Part shown: in pieces, positions 17,558 to 26,211 of the stretch
Numbering within the stretch: position 1 is the stretch's first letter
How the letters are laid out: every line of letters begins with the position of its first letter
Source: Flavobacteriales bacterium
Lineage (GTDB): Bacteria > Bacteroidota > Bacteroidia > CAIKAF01
Direction of reading: 5' to 3'
Length of the DNA: 36,614 bases
NCBI GenBank assembly: GCA_026418175.1
Contig: JAOABX010000006.1
Location: forward strand, 1-36,614
Translations under genes and position numbers: made by a program
The notes under the pieces: generated by a model
The model's input: only the letters and a program-made list of their open reading frames with translations
Database searches by the model: none
What the model was told of the DNA's origin: nothing

Positions 17558-18178
17558 ATGAAAAAATTTTTCTCATTCATCAGCCTGTATGTGTGGTGGC
17601 TGCTGTTTGTCTCAGCTCAATCTATATTTCGGCCAGATTCTGTTATTATCATATACGCTCCTAAATCAGTTCCAACCCATATTATCCGTCAAGGATTTGT
17701 ATTTGGCAAAAACGATGCAGACGAATTTTTGCAATTATATTTTACCAAAGAAAACGACCGCTTTGGATATCAAATTTCTGCATTTGAACCCATCTTGTTG
17801 AAAGAAGCTCAAATTACAGGAAAATTCACTCCACCTACGCAACCATTCCTTTTTAGTAACGGATTTCAAAGCTGGTCACACAGCCGATTCCTTTCACCCG
17901 GCGAAAAACAAAAACCCATTAAAAACATCATGCTTCCATATGCTCAACACTACGGAGATTATCATTATTTCAATTACAATAAATTTCCTGAAGACCAACA
18001 CTCGTGGACTTACACCTTTGCTTTTGTGGATGAAAATATTATAGAGTTACTCGCATCTGTAAACGAAGACCCAGGCTATACGCTAATTCAGTGGAATTAT
18101 TCATCCGGAAAATTTGCTATTAGCCGAGATTGCTATGGAAAAATAATTCATCTAGAAAATGGCCGTTGTTTGATTTAA
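17558..18178 (+). CDS. Alpha-galactosidase (GH36-type), 5' part of a frameshifted gene
   Basis: A 206-residue fragment with a signal peptide (MKKFFSFISLYVWWLLFVSAQ) followed by the N-terminal beta-sandwich typical of GH36 enzymes (FSNGFQSWSHSRF, then a strand-rich region to FAISRDCYGK). The reading then runs into a stop at 18176-18178. The catalytic barrel continues one frame away and overlaps the end of this frame, so the two pieces were one gene of about 610 codons. The break lies between about 18135 and 18175, where runs of four and five A occur (one base appears lost). An upstream in-frame ATG at 17531 lies in the terminator T-tract and is rejected. Either a true pseudogene or an assembly error. 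Confidence 0.8.
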   Translation: MKKFFSFISLYVWWLLFVSAQSIFRPDSVIIIYAPKSVPTHIIRQGFVFGKNDADEFLQLYFTKENDRFGYQISAFEPILLKEAQITGKFTPPTQPFLFSNGFQSWSHSRFLSPGEKQKPIKNIMLPYAQHYGDYHYFNYNKFPEDQHSWTYTFAFVDENIIELLASVNEDPGYTLIQWNYSSGKFAISRDCYGKIIHLENGRCLI

Positions 18179-19404
18179 TTCATAAAACTGACGTTGAATA
18201 CAGAGCCTGGAACACATGGAGTGTAATGTATCGGAATAATCAACCCGCTACGTTGCCTCAAAAAGCACGTGGTTGGACAAGCTGGTATTACTACTATACA
18301 AACATTGATGAAAAGACTATTTTACGTAACCTTCAAAACTTTTCAAATCAGCCGGATGCCATATTTCAAATTGATGATGGATTTCAAAAATCGGTAGGCG
18401 AATGGACCCAACCGAATAAAAAATTTCCTCATGGCATGAAATACATAGCAGACAGTATTCATGCTACCGGTAAAAAAGCCGGGCTTTGGTTGGCTCCGTT
18501 TATTTGTGAAAAAAACTCACTAATATTTCGAAAACATCCTGAATGGATTGTTAAAGATTTAAACGGAAAACCTTTAAAAGCCGGATACAATCCAGGTTGG
18601 AGCGGATGGTATTATCCGTTGGATATTTATCATCCGGAAGTACGCAAATATTTAGCAGCAACTTTTGATACCATATTAAATCATTGGGGATTCGATTTAA
18701 TCAAAGCTGATTTTTTATTTGCTGCCGGCATCATGCCTCGGCCTACCATGAATAAAACCCGAGGTGAAGTTATGGCAGATGCCATGGAATGGTTGAGGGA
18801 ATTAACTCAAGGAAAATTATTATTGGGATGCGGGGTTCCTTTAGCTGCAGCTTTTAAACGGGTGGACTATTGTCGTATCGGAAATGATATTCATACTGGT
18901 TGGGAATTCAAGATTCTAAAATCCCTACGAGCAAGCGAACGTCCTTCTACCTGGAGTTCATTAACTAACACGATTACCCGAAATTCGCTAGGAAATCGCA
19001 TGTTTATGAATGATCCGGATGTATATATTCTGCGAGCAAAAAAACAATCATTACGCGATGATGAAAAAGTACTCAATATTTTAATCAATCATTTGTTTGG
19101 CCAACTACTGTTTACTTCAGATGATTTATCTGAATATGATACAGAAACACGCCGTATTTATGAGCATTTTTTAGGGCTTAATTTTTATCGTACCACTCTG
19201 AAACCATTGGCAAAAGATGTATACAGTGTACAAACAAATTTAAATAAAAAGCCAATGCGCTTTATTATGAATTTAAGCAATAGAAAATTTATTTTTAAAA
19301 CCGAAACACAACAAGCTTCAATTCCTCGCAGGAGTGTATTTTTAATTACCCCGGAGGGTAGCTTACAGCACATTACCCTACAACAATTAACATCGTTAAA
19401 TTAG
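18130..19404 (+). CDS. Alpha-galactosidase (GH36-type), catalytic part of a frameshifted gene
   Basis: This frame holds the whole catalytic (beta/alpha)8 barrel and C-terminal sheet. It begins with LFDLIHKTDVEYRAWNTWS and ARGWTSWYYYY, then FQIDDGFQ, KKFPHGMKYIADSIH and AGLWLAPFICEKNSL. The predicted nucleophile is the Asp of LIKADF (codon 18709-18711) and the acid/base the Asp of CRIGNDI (codon 18886-18888), so the site is intact. The frame has no natural start: it opens with TTG at 18130 inside the 5' fragment. If the frameshift is real the enzyme is probably lost; if it is a sequencing slip, this is a functional secreted alpha-galactosidase. The stop lies 4 bases from the convergent pyk stop. 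Confidence 0.85.
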   Translation: MLWKNNSSRKWPLFDLIHKTDVEYRAWNTWSVMYRNNQPATLPQKARGWTSWYYYYTNIDEKTILRNLQNFSNQPDAIFQIDDGFQKSVGEWTQPNKKFPHGMKYIADSIHATGKKAGLWLAPFICEKNSLIFRKHPEWIVKDLNGKPLKAGYNPGWSGWYYPLDIYHPEVRKYLAATFDTILNHWGFDLIKADFLFAAGIMPRPTMNKTRGEVMADAMEWLRELTQGKLLLGCGVPLAAAFKRVDYCRIGNDIHTGWEFKILKSLRASERPSTWSSLTNTITRNSLGNRMFMNDPDVYILRAKKQSLRDDEKVLNILINHLFGQLLFTSDDLSEYDTETRRIYEHFLGLNFYRTTLKPLAKDVYSVQTNLNKKPMRFIMNLSNRKFIFKTETQQASIPRRSVFLITPEGSLQHITLQQLTSLN

Positions 19405-19408
19405 ATGA

Positions 19409-20833
19409 TTAGATATAATGAAGTTTAATCATGTTGGTTTGCCCTTTTTCGTGCATGGGCACACTGGCTGTATGTACCAGCAAATCGCCTTCTTTCACAT
19501 ATCCCGATTTTTTTAATATATATGAACTTTCTGCAATGGAATGATCGGTACTTACAAACTTATCGAAATAAAATCCCCGAACTCCCCAAATTAAACTAAG
19601 CTGATTGAGAATTGAACGATTGCCGGTAAAAACAAAAATATCTGCCCTTGGCCGATAACTCGAAATTTCAAAGGCTGTATACCCTGTAAATGTCATGGTA
19701 ACGATTGCTTTTGCTCTTGTTTTCTGAGCCAATTCAACGGCTGCCCGGCAAATGGCATCCGTTACAAATCGCTCCCGGGTAATGTGCATATAATCGTTGT
19801 TATAAATACCTTCAAAATTCTCTACGTTTTGAATTATTTTCTGCACACTTTCAACTACTCGTATCGGATATTTTCCCACTGATGTTTCTCCGCTCAACAT
19901 CACAGCATCAGCCCCATCCATTATAGAATTGGCCACATCATTAACTTCAGCTCGGGTAGGATTGTAATTCACAATCATACTATCCATCATTTGTGTTGCA
20001 ATGATAATGGGTTTTGAGGCTTTCAGGCATTTTTTTACGAGTGCTTTTTGAATCAGAGGCACTTCTTGCATCGGGATTTCTACACCTAAATCACCGCGAG
20101 CCACCATAATGGCGTCAGCTTCTTTGATAATATTATCAATATCTTCAATTGCTTCCGGTTTTTCAATCTTGGCAATTACCTTGGATGATTTGTTTCGAGC
20201 AGCAATTAAATGTTTTAGTTCAATTATATCTGATGCCGAACGGACAAAAGATAGCCCGATCCATTCTACATCATGATCCAAAGCAAAATCTAAATCTTCT
20301 AAATCTTTAGGAGTTAAACAAGGCAAAGAAATTTTAGTATTGGGTAGATTAAATCCTTTTTTTGATGCCAACATTCCACCATTGATAATTTTTGCCCGGG
20401 CTTCATCTTTGCCATTGGTAGAAATAATTTCAAGTACAATTTTTCCATCATCTACCAGTACTTTTTCTCCCGGTTTTACATCTTGTGCAAACTTATCATA
20501 ACGAATATATACCCGCTCTTTAGTTCCTATTCCATCTTTGGTTGATATGGTAATTTCATCCCCATCTTCAAGCAACACTTCTCCATTTTCCATATCGCCT
20601 ATGCGCATTTTAGGGCCTTGCAAATCAGCCAGGATTGCAAGGTTGAAATTATGTTCTTCATTAATACGACGAACATTGGCTATCATTTTCTTCTGGAATT
20701 CGCGATCACCATGCGAAAAATTCAACCGAAGTACATCCACTCCGGCCAAAACCATTTTCAGCATCACATCATATTCAATGGAAGCCGGCCCCACGGTAGC
20801 AATCACTTTTGTCTTACTCTGTATCTTAGTCAT
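19409..20833 (-). CDS. pyk: Pyruvate kinase
   Basis: Catalyses the last step of glycolysis, phosphoenolpyruvate plus ADP to pyruvate plus ATP. The 474 residues are normal for a bacterial enzyme. Key blocks are intact: DVLRLNFSHGD, LADLQGPKMRIG, the KIEKPEA strand, VARGDLGVEIP, the ATQMMDSM helix and DGADAVMLSGETSVGKYP. A complete C-terminal allosteric domain ends with KLHYI. It follows the IPExxxVDY gene by 11 bases and is probably co-transcribed with it. Confidence 0.97.
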   Translation of the reverse strand: MTKIQSKTKVIATVGPASIEYDVMLKMVLAGVDVLRLNFSHGDREFQKKMIANVRRINEEHNFNLAILADLQGPKMRIGDMENGEVLLEDGDEITISTKDGIGTKERVYIRYDKFAQDVKPGEKVLVDDGKIVLEIISTNGKDEARAKIINGGMLASKKGFNLPNTKISLPCLTPKDLEDLDFALDHDVEWIGLSFVRSASDIIELKHLIAARNKSSKVIAKIEKPEAIEDIDNIIKEADAIMVARGDLGVEIPMQEVPLIQKALVKKCLKASKPIIIATQMMDSMIVNYNPTRAEVNDVANSIMDGADAVMLSGETSVGKYPIRVVESVQKIIQNVENFEGIYNNDYMHITRERFVTDAICRAAVELAQKTRAKAIVTMTFTGYTAFEISSYRPRADIFVFTGNRSILNQLSLIWGVRGFYFDKFVSTDHSIAESSYILKKSGYVKEGDLLVHTASVPMHEKGQTNMIKLHYI

Positions 20834-20844
20834 ACCATCTATCT

Positions 20845-21264
20845 TTATGTTAAAAGTAACAAAGTTTCTCTGTTTTTGATTTTCATTACATCCAGTTCTG
20901 ATGCCAGAATAACAAATTCAATGCGATGAATCCTTTCTAAAATCTGCTCTATGTCGCGGCTATCAATTTCGCCCTTAATGATGAGCAAAAAATCAATACC
21001 ACTCAAATCAGGGAACATAATTTTTGTTCCAAATTGGTTAGCCACCAAAACATACGATCGAAATAGTTCTTCATCGTTAAATTCATATCGTGGAAATCCT
21101 TCCTCCGGCTTTTGCTCATCAGGTATAAAATTATCTGTCCGTTCAAAACGAAATTCTGCAATATGATTAAGTGCCCAACCTAAACGATAATCTTTTTCAT
21201 GACAAGAAATACCAATAAGGGCAAAATCATACGTTGGTTCAACATCCAGTCGGTATTTGGTCAT
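20845..21264 (-). CDS. IPExxxVDY family protein
   Basis: A 139-residue cytoplasmic protein of the Bacteroidota family named for an IPExxxVDY motif, here in the altered form FPDLSGIDF. The N-terminal LIGISCHEKDYRLGWALN block is also typical. Function is unknown; family members are often found next to pyk, as here, and the two genes are 11 bases apart. The frame opens 8 codons earlier (21288), but a near-consensus -7 box (GATCTTTG, minus strand 21286-21293) overlaps that codon, so the ATG at 21262-21264 is preferred. Confidence 0.82.
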   Translation of the reverse strand: MTKYRLDVEPTYDFALIGISCHEKDYRLGWALNHIAEFRFERTDNFIPDEQKPEEGFPRYEFNDEELFRSYVLVANQFGTKIMFPDLSGIDFLLIIKGEIDSRDIEQILERIHRIEFVILASELDVMKIKNRETLLLLT

Positions 21265-21350
21265 AAAACCAGTTACTGATCTGCTCAAAGATCAAAAAAA
21301 AAGGTAAATGAATATTAACGTGAAGGATTATTAACAATACAGTAACGCCT

Positions 21351-21896
21351 TTATTCTTTTTGGGCGTTATAATTTTTAATTAATGTTGGCAAATCGTCAA
21401 GTTTAATTTTCCCCTTTTCAACCTGCTGTGCTAAGACTGTATTATCTGAAATTAATTCAGCTACTTGCTTTTTCCAAGAGCTTTGTTTTATTAATGTCAA
21501 ATTGGTTTCGCCCTGTTTGCGATAGTACATTTCATATTTGTAAGTATCTGCCCCACCTTGTGTATAAGGTATTTGATGTTCATACAGCTCAATCGCCCCA
21601 TAAGCCAGTTCTTTTAAAAAAACTACACCTTCATCCAATTTATAAGCAATGTATGTTTCGCTGCCTGCAGTAAAACTTTTTAATTCCGAAGCTTTAATGG
21701 TTCGTTTTTCTTCTTCAGAAATTTTAATGGTTATTCGATCTTTAATCTCATCACCGGATTTGAATTTAATTCCTCCTTTTAATGTATCCCCGTTTAGCAT
21801 TACAGCAAAACCTTCTTCAAATCCTTTATTGCTTCCTTGAGCATAAGTAATTGCCCCTAAACAAAAAGTAAACAGATAAAAAAAGACATTTCTCAT
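21351..21896 (-). CDS. Secreted protein of unknown function
   Basis: A 181-residue exported protein with a signal peptide (MRNVFFYLFTFCLGAITYAQ). The mature part begins with a strand-rich region of the pattern FAVMLNGDTLKGGIKF, then TIKASELKSFTAG and KLDEGVVFLKELA, followed by a helical C-terminal tail. Proteins with an opening like this occur widely in Bacteroidota without a known role; I do not recognise a named domain. The ATG at 21896 is chosen because the longer frame would need a TTG and would bury the signal. It follows the M28 gene by 14 bases, so it is probably the last gene of the cysS transcript. Confidence 0.7.
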   Translation of the reverse strand: MRNVFFYLFTFCLGAITYAQGSNKGFEEGFAVMLNGDTLKGGIKFKSGDEIKDRITIKISEEEKRTIKASELKSFTAGSETYIAYKLDEGVVFLKELAYGAIELYEHQIPYTQGGADTYKYEMYYRKQGETNLTLIKQSSWKKQVAELISDNTVLAQQVEKGKIKLDDLPTLIKNYNAQKE

Positions 21897-21910
21897 ACGT
21901 ATAAACAATT

Positions 21911-22924
21911 TTAAAAATTAGAACTCTCTGTATAGATAACATTCATTAAGGTGGTTCCTACAGCATGAAGGGTTTGTTTATCAATGATAGAAATATTATC
22001 CTTTAGAGTATGCCAGTGATCTCCAAAACCAACCGAATTAACAGCTGGGTCAAAGTTTATAATATCAATGGTTGGAATTCTGGCTATTGTATTAACAAAA
22101 TAATGGTCATCTGTAATCGGATCAATCTGTTTCATGATAAAATAATTTCCAAAACCTAATGCATGAGCCATGTTCCAAACCTTTTCCACAACAGACGAAG
22201 CATATTTTAAACTCCATCCTTCTTGGCAGAATCGGGCATTGGCTGCTCCAACCATATCCAAGAGTATGCCATATTTGGCATAATATCCGGGCACCGGTAA
22301 ATTTCGGCTCCAGTATTGGGCCCCTAAACAATATGTTTCGGGCTTACCCCCTGCATCTCCATAATCTTCGCCATCAAATAACACAATATCCACTCCCAGC
22401 GGTGGCGAATTGAGGTGAAGCAACCTTGCAATTTCCAATAATACAGCCACACCACTTGCTCCGTCATCAGCACCCAATAGCGGCTGTTTGGGATTTTCTT
22501 TATCGCGATCAGCAAAAGGACGAGTATCCCAATGAGCAAACAATACTATTCGATGAGTATTGTTTTTATTAAACTGTGCCATGATGTTTCGAATACGTAA
22601 CGCTTCGCCTGTATATGCAATAACAGTTGTACTCTGAACAATCACATCAGGAGTAAACTTTTTTAATCGGTTAATTAAAAAATCGCCACAGGCCACATGG
22701 CCTTTTGTATTAGGAACACGCGGCCCAAATGACACTTGTTTTTCAATCATTGCAAAGGCAGAATCTGCAGAAAAAAACGGAGCATTACCAATTTCATGAG
22801 CTATAATGCCAGATTGATTGTTTTGTAATGTATCATTCGCTAACTTTATAGGCTCTGGCGTAGGTTTGGAGCCGCAGGCTAGTAGTAAGCCTGCCAAACA
22901 GATTATTGCAAAAAATTTCTTCAT
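21911..22924 (-). CDS. M28-fold lipoprotein, probable glutaminyl-peptide cyclotransferase
   Basis: A 337-residue lipoprotein (lipobox LLLAC, Cys17) with the M28 zinc fold. Motifs in order are FAHWDTRPFADRD, GADDGASGVA (D154), LFDGEDYGD (E186-D187), LLDMVG and DHWHTLKDN (H305). The WHTxxDN ending and the single-zinc set Asp, Asp/Glu, His fit glutaminyl cyclases, which convert N-terminal Gln to pyroglutamate on exported proteins. A classical M28 aminopeptidase is the alternative. In Bacteroidota such enzymes act on signal-peptidase products beginning with Gln. Here the TolC, S9 and GH36 precursors have AQ or SQ at their predicted cleavage ends, consistent but not proof. One base separates it from cysS. 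Confidence 0.85.
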   Translation of the reverse strand: MKKFFAIICLAGLLLACGSKPTPEPIKLANDTLQNNQSGIIAHEIGNAPFFSADSAFAMIEKQVSFGPRVPNTKGHVACGDFLINRLKKFTPDVIVQSTTVIAYTGEALRIRNIMAQFNKNNTHRIVLFAHWDTRPFADRDKENPKQPLLGADDGASGVAVLLEIARLLHLNSPPLGVDIVLFDGEDYGDAGGKPETYCLGAQYWSRNLPVPGYYAKYGILLDMVGAANARFCQEGWSLKYASSVVEKVWNMAHALGFGNYFIMKQIDPITDDHYFVNTIARIPTIDIINFDPAVNSVGFGDHWHTLKDNISIIDKQTLHAVGTTLMNVIYTESSNF

Positions 22925-22925
22925 C

Positions 22926-24395
22926 TTAATTTATTTCCCAAGTTGTGCCTTCTTTTCCATCTTTAATTATGATACCTGCTTTTAACAACTCGTCCCGAAT
23001 TAAATCAGAGGTTGCCCAATCTTTTCGGTCTCGAGCTGACTTTCTAATATCGAGCAATAATTTAATAACCGCTTCCAATTGATTTAATTTACCAGATGTT
23101 TCCTCTTCTGGTTTCAAGCCCAGCACATCTATCATATACAAATGCATTTGCTTTTTCAAGAAATTCAACGAAAGTTCATCCAATTGTTGTGAACCATCTT
23201 TGCATCCATTGATAACACGAACCGCTTCAAAGAGTTGGGCAATAAGAACAGGGCTATTAAAATCATCATTCATTGCTGCCTCACATTCAAAATTCCAGGC
23301 ATTCACGTCCCAAGTAGATATATTTCCGGACTTTAAATTGTTCAATTCTTTCATGGCCTGCACAAGCCGACGGTAAGCTTTTTCAGATGCAGCCAACGCA
23401 TCCATACTGATATCGAGCGTGCTGCCATAATGTGCCTGAAGTATAAAAAATCGAATAGCCATGGCACTGTATGGTTTATCTACTAAGGGCGGCGTGCCAT
23501 AAAGCAAATCGCGAGGTAAAATAAAATTGCCTTCGCTCTTACTCATTTTTTTTCCATTCAGAGTAAGCATATTGCCGTGAATCCAATAGCGAACAGGATC
23601 TTCATCGTTAGCTGCACAATTTTGTGCTATTTCACATTCATGATGTGGAAACTTCAAATCCATTCCACCACCATGAATATCGAACTTCGTTCCTAAATAT
23701 TTTGAACTCATTACCGAGCATTCCAGATGCCATCCCGGGAATCCTTCGCCCCATGGTGAAGGCCAACGCATGATGTGTTCCGGGCTAGCTTTTTTCCATA
23801 AAGCAAAATCTAACGGATTTCTTTTTTCTTCTTGTCCTTCCAAATCGCGGGTACCACTGATTAGCTCATCAATATTCCTTCCGGATAAAATTCCATAAGG
23901 ATGTTTTTCTGCATACTTTTTTACATCAAAATATACAGACCCATTTACTTCATAAGCTAACCCCTTAGCCAAAATGGCCTTTGTCATTTCAATTTGTTCT
24001 ACAATATGTCCGGTAGCCGTTGGCTCAATAGACGGCGGTAAGCAATTAAAAATATCTAACACTTGATGAAAGCTGTTCGTATATTTTTGTACGATTTCCA
24101 TGGGTTCTAACTGCTCCAACCGAGCCCGCTTGGATATTTTATCTTCTCCTTGATCTGCATCATTTTCTAAGTGGCCTACATCAGTAATATTACGAACATA
24201 GCGCACTTTGTAGCCACTGGCAATTAGCCAACGATATATCAAATCAAAGGAAATGAATGTGCGTAAATTCCCTAAATGTACTTCATTATACACAGTAGGG
24301 CCGCAAACATACATCCCCACAAAGGGGGGATTTAAAGGCTCAAACAGTTGTTTGGTTCGTGTTAGCGAATTATGGATATATAACTTACCAGTCAT
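22926..24395 (-). CDS. cysS: Cysteinyl-tRNA synthetase
   Basis: Charges tRNA-Cys with cysteine. Class I enzyme of 489 residues, normal length. Motifs: the first zinc cysteine C31 in YVCGPTVYN, the HIGH-type signature HLGN (40-43), WHLECS (second zinc Cys, C226), FPHHECE (H251 region) and KMSKS (283-287). The DALR-type anticodon domain follows. A longer frame exists back to 24422, but it would need a TTG upstream of the mapped promoter, so the ATG at 24395 is chosen. It heads a probable operon with the M28 lipoprotein and the secreted unknown. Confidence 0.97.
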   Translation of the reverse strand: MTGKLYIHNSLTRTKQLFEPLNPPFVGMYVCGPTVYNEVHLGNLRTFISFDLIYRWLIASGYKVRYVRNITDVGHLENDADQGEDKISKRARLEQLEPMEIVQKYTNSFHQVLDIFNCLPPSIEPTATGHIVEQIEMTKAILAKGLAYEVNGSVYFDVKKYAEKHPYGILSGRNIDELISGTRDLEGQEEKRNPLDFALWKKASPEHIMRWPSPWGEGFPGWHLECSVMSSKYLGTKFDIHGGGMDLKFPHHECEIAQNCAANDEDPVRYWIHGNMLTLNGKKMSKSEGNFILPRDLLYGTPPLVDKPYSAMAIRFFILQAHYGSTLDISMDALAASEKAYRRLVQAMKELNNLKSGNISTWDVNAWNFECEAAMNDDFNSPVLIAQLFEAVRVINGCKDGSQQLDELSLNFLKKQMHLYMIDVLGLKPEEETSGKLNQLEAVIKLLLDIRKSARDRKDWATSDLIRDELLKAGIIIKDGKEGTTWEIN

Positions 24396-24399
24396 GCAA

Positions 24400-24430
24400 C
24401 GAAGATACAGGGCAACCGCCAATTTGCCAA
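24400..24430 (-). promoter_or_regulatory. Promoter of cysS
   Basis: On the minus strand TTG (24430-24428), a 20-base spacer, then TATCTTCG (24407-24400), one base off TAnnTTTG. The box ends 4 bases before the ATG, so transcription would start at or beside the start codon. Confidence 0.55.
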
Positions 24431-24482
24431 GTATCGTATGTTCACAAGAATTAAATTTAATTAAATTGAAAGAAATGGCTAA

Positions 24483-25994
24483 TTACTTTTCAGGCCGCAT
24501 TTGCGGAAAAAACAACACCTCTTGAATGGTGCTTTGGTTTGTCATCAGCATCGCCAGGCGGTCTATTCCAATACCTATTCCGCTCATCGGAGGCATACCA
24601 AATTCCATGGCACGGATAAAGTCATGATCTATAAACATGGCTTCATCATCTCCGCGTTCCATCAGTTTAACTTGTTCTAAAAAACGCTCATATTGATCAA
24701 TCGGATCATTTAACTCAGAATATGCATTGGCAATCTCCTTGCCATTCACCATAAGTTCAAAACGCTCTACCAGTCCTTCTTTACTTCGGTGCTTTTTGGT
24801 TAGCGGGCTCATCTCAATTGGATAATCAATAATGAATGTGGGTTGTATAAAATGTTTTTCACAGGCTTCACTAAATATTTCATCAATCAACTTGCCACGG
24901 CCCATGCTGGCATCCGTTTCTATATGAAGCTTTTTACACACTTCGCGTAAATCGGCTTCACCCATATTACTAATGTCTATTCCTGTATGTTCTAATATTG
25001 CGTCATACAAGGTTACCCTACGGAAAGGCGCTTTAAAACTGATGATTTTATCACCAACAGGTATTTCAGTGGTTCCGTTCACATCCAAACAAACTTTTTC
25101 AAGCAACCGCTCGGTTTGCTCCATCATCCAAAAATAATCTTTGTAAGCAACGTAAAATTCCAGAATAGTAAATTCAGGATTATGGGTTCGGTCCATTCCT
25201 TCGTTTCTGAAGTTCCGGCTAAACTCATAGACCCAATCAAATCCGCCTACAACCAATCGCTTTAAATACAACTCATTAGCAATACGCAGATAAAGCGGAA
25301 TATCTAATGCATTATGATGCGTAATAAAAGGACGGGCAGCAGCCCCTCCAGGAATACTTTGCAGTACCGGAGTATCTACCTCCAAAGCCCCTTGAGCATT
25401 TAAAAATTCACGAATGGAGTTGATCATCCGGGTACGTTTTAAAAACGTTTCTTTTACATGCTCATTTACCACTAAATCAACGTATCGCATCCTATAACGA
25501 AGCTCAGGGTCTGAAAAAGCATCATATACATTCCCTTCGGAATCGGTTTTTACCACAGGTAAAGGCCTAAGCGATTTTGAAAGCAATACTAGCTCTTTAA
25601 CATGCACTGAAATTTCTCCGACCTGGGTTTTAAATACATACCCTTTCACTCCAATAAAATCTCCCAAATCCAATAGCCGTTTGAAAACTGTATTATATAA
25701 CTCTTTATCCTCTCCTGGACAAATCTCATCCCTGTTCAGATAAATCTGAATTCGACCACTACTGTCCTTCAATTCGGCAAAAGAAGCTTTCCCCATGATG
25801 CGTCTACTCATCAGTCGGCCGGCCAGGCATACTTCGGTGTAATTTTCTGGGTGTTTTTCAAAGTTTGCCTTAATATCAGCGGCATATGCATTAACGGGAT
25901 ATAACGGGGCCGGATAGGGATCAATGCCCAGTTTTCTTAATTCATCCAGGCTTTGCCTGCGAATGATTTCCTGTTCCGATAATTCGTGCATCAT
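24483..25994 (-). CDS. lysS: Lysyl-tRNA synthetase (class II)
   Basis: Charges tRNA-Lys with lysine. 503 residues, usual class II LysRS length. An OB-fold anticodon-binding domain (about 55-140) precedes the catalytic core. Motif 2 is FRNEGMDRTHNPEF (about 262-275) and motif 3 is GIGIGIDRLAMLMT near the C-terminus. Two adjacent ATG codons (25994 and 25991) are equally possible; the first is listed. A near-consensus -7 box (TAATTTCG, minus strand 26024-26031) lies about 30 bases upstream. It is separated from cysS by 87 bases that hold the cysS promoter. Confidence 0.97.
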   Translation of the reverse strand: MMHELSEQEIIRRQSLDELRKLGIDPYPAPLYPVNAYAADIKANFEKHPENYTEVCLAGRLMSRRIMGKASFAELKDSSGRIQIYLNRDEICPGEDKELYNTVFKRLLDLGDFIGVKGYVFKTQVGEISVHVKELVLLSKSLRPLPVVKTDSEGNVYDAFSDPELRYRMRYVDLVVNEHVKETFLKRTRMINSIREFLNAQGALEVDTPVLQSIPGGAAARPFITHHNALDIPLYLRIANELYLKRLVVGGFDWVYEFSRNFRNEGMDRTHNPEFTILEFYVAYKDYFWMMEQTERLLEKVCLDVNGTTEIPVGDKIISFKAPFRRVTLYDAILEHTGIDISNMGEADLREVCKKLHIETDASMGRGKLIDEIFSEACEKHFIQPTFIIDYPIEMSPLTKKHRSKEGLVERFELMVNGKEIANAYSELNDPIDQYERFLEQVKLMERGDDEAMFIDHDFIRAMEFGMPPMSGIGIGIDRLAMLMTNQSTIQEVLFFPQMRPEK

Positions 25995-26073
25995 AATAAA
26001 TTAAACATCACTCAATGAAGCTGCGAAATTAGGGAAAATCACTTTGGAATTAGTATGTTCAAAATATTTGGTG

Positions 26074-26081
26074 TATCTTTG
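26074..26081 (+). promoter_or_regulatory. -7 box upstream of the DEAD-box helicase
   Basis: TATCTTTG is a perfect TAnnTTTG. No TTG is found at 19-21 bases upstream. If used, it gives a leader of about 125-130 nt before the helicase ATG. Confidence 0.45.
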
Positions 26082-26211
26082 TGCTGCGTTTTTTAAATCA
26101 TACCGCCAAGACTCGATGCTGCCTGCGGAAGGCAGTAACCCAAAGATTCCCAACAAAATTTTAATGAATTCTTTGTGTTAACGGGGCTTTGTGGTTTTTA
26201 AACACATTTCT
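26082..26211 (+). promoter_or_regulatory. Long 5' leader of the DEAD-box helicase gene
   Basis: About 130 nt between the -7 box and the ATG at 26212, unusually long for this window. It contains a 7-bp hairpin, TGCTGCC (26117-26123) with GGCAGTA (26131-26137) around the 7-base loop TGCGGAA, counting one G-U pair. DEAD-box helicase genes in many bacteria have cold-responsive leaders, so this may be a regulatory RNA element. No known Rfam family was recognised. Confidence 0.4.

Noticed and set aside
18139-18150. Programmed -1 frameshift at the A-run in the alpha-galactosidase gene.
   Set aside because: The run is not a proper X XXY YYZ slippery site in the zero frame: the A-site codon ATA would not re-pair on AAT. 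No stimulatory hairpin is evident, so an indel is simpler.
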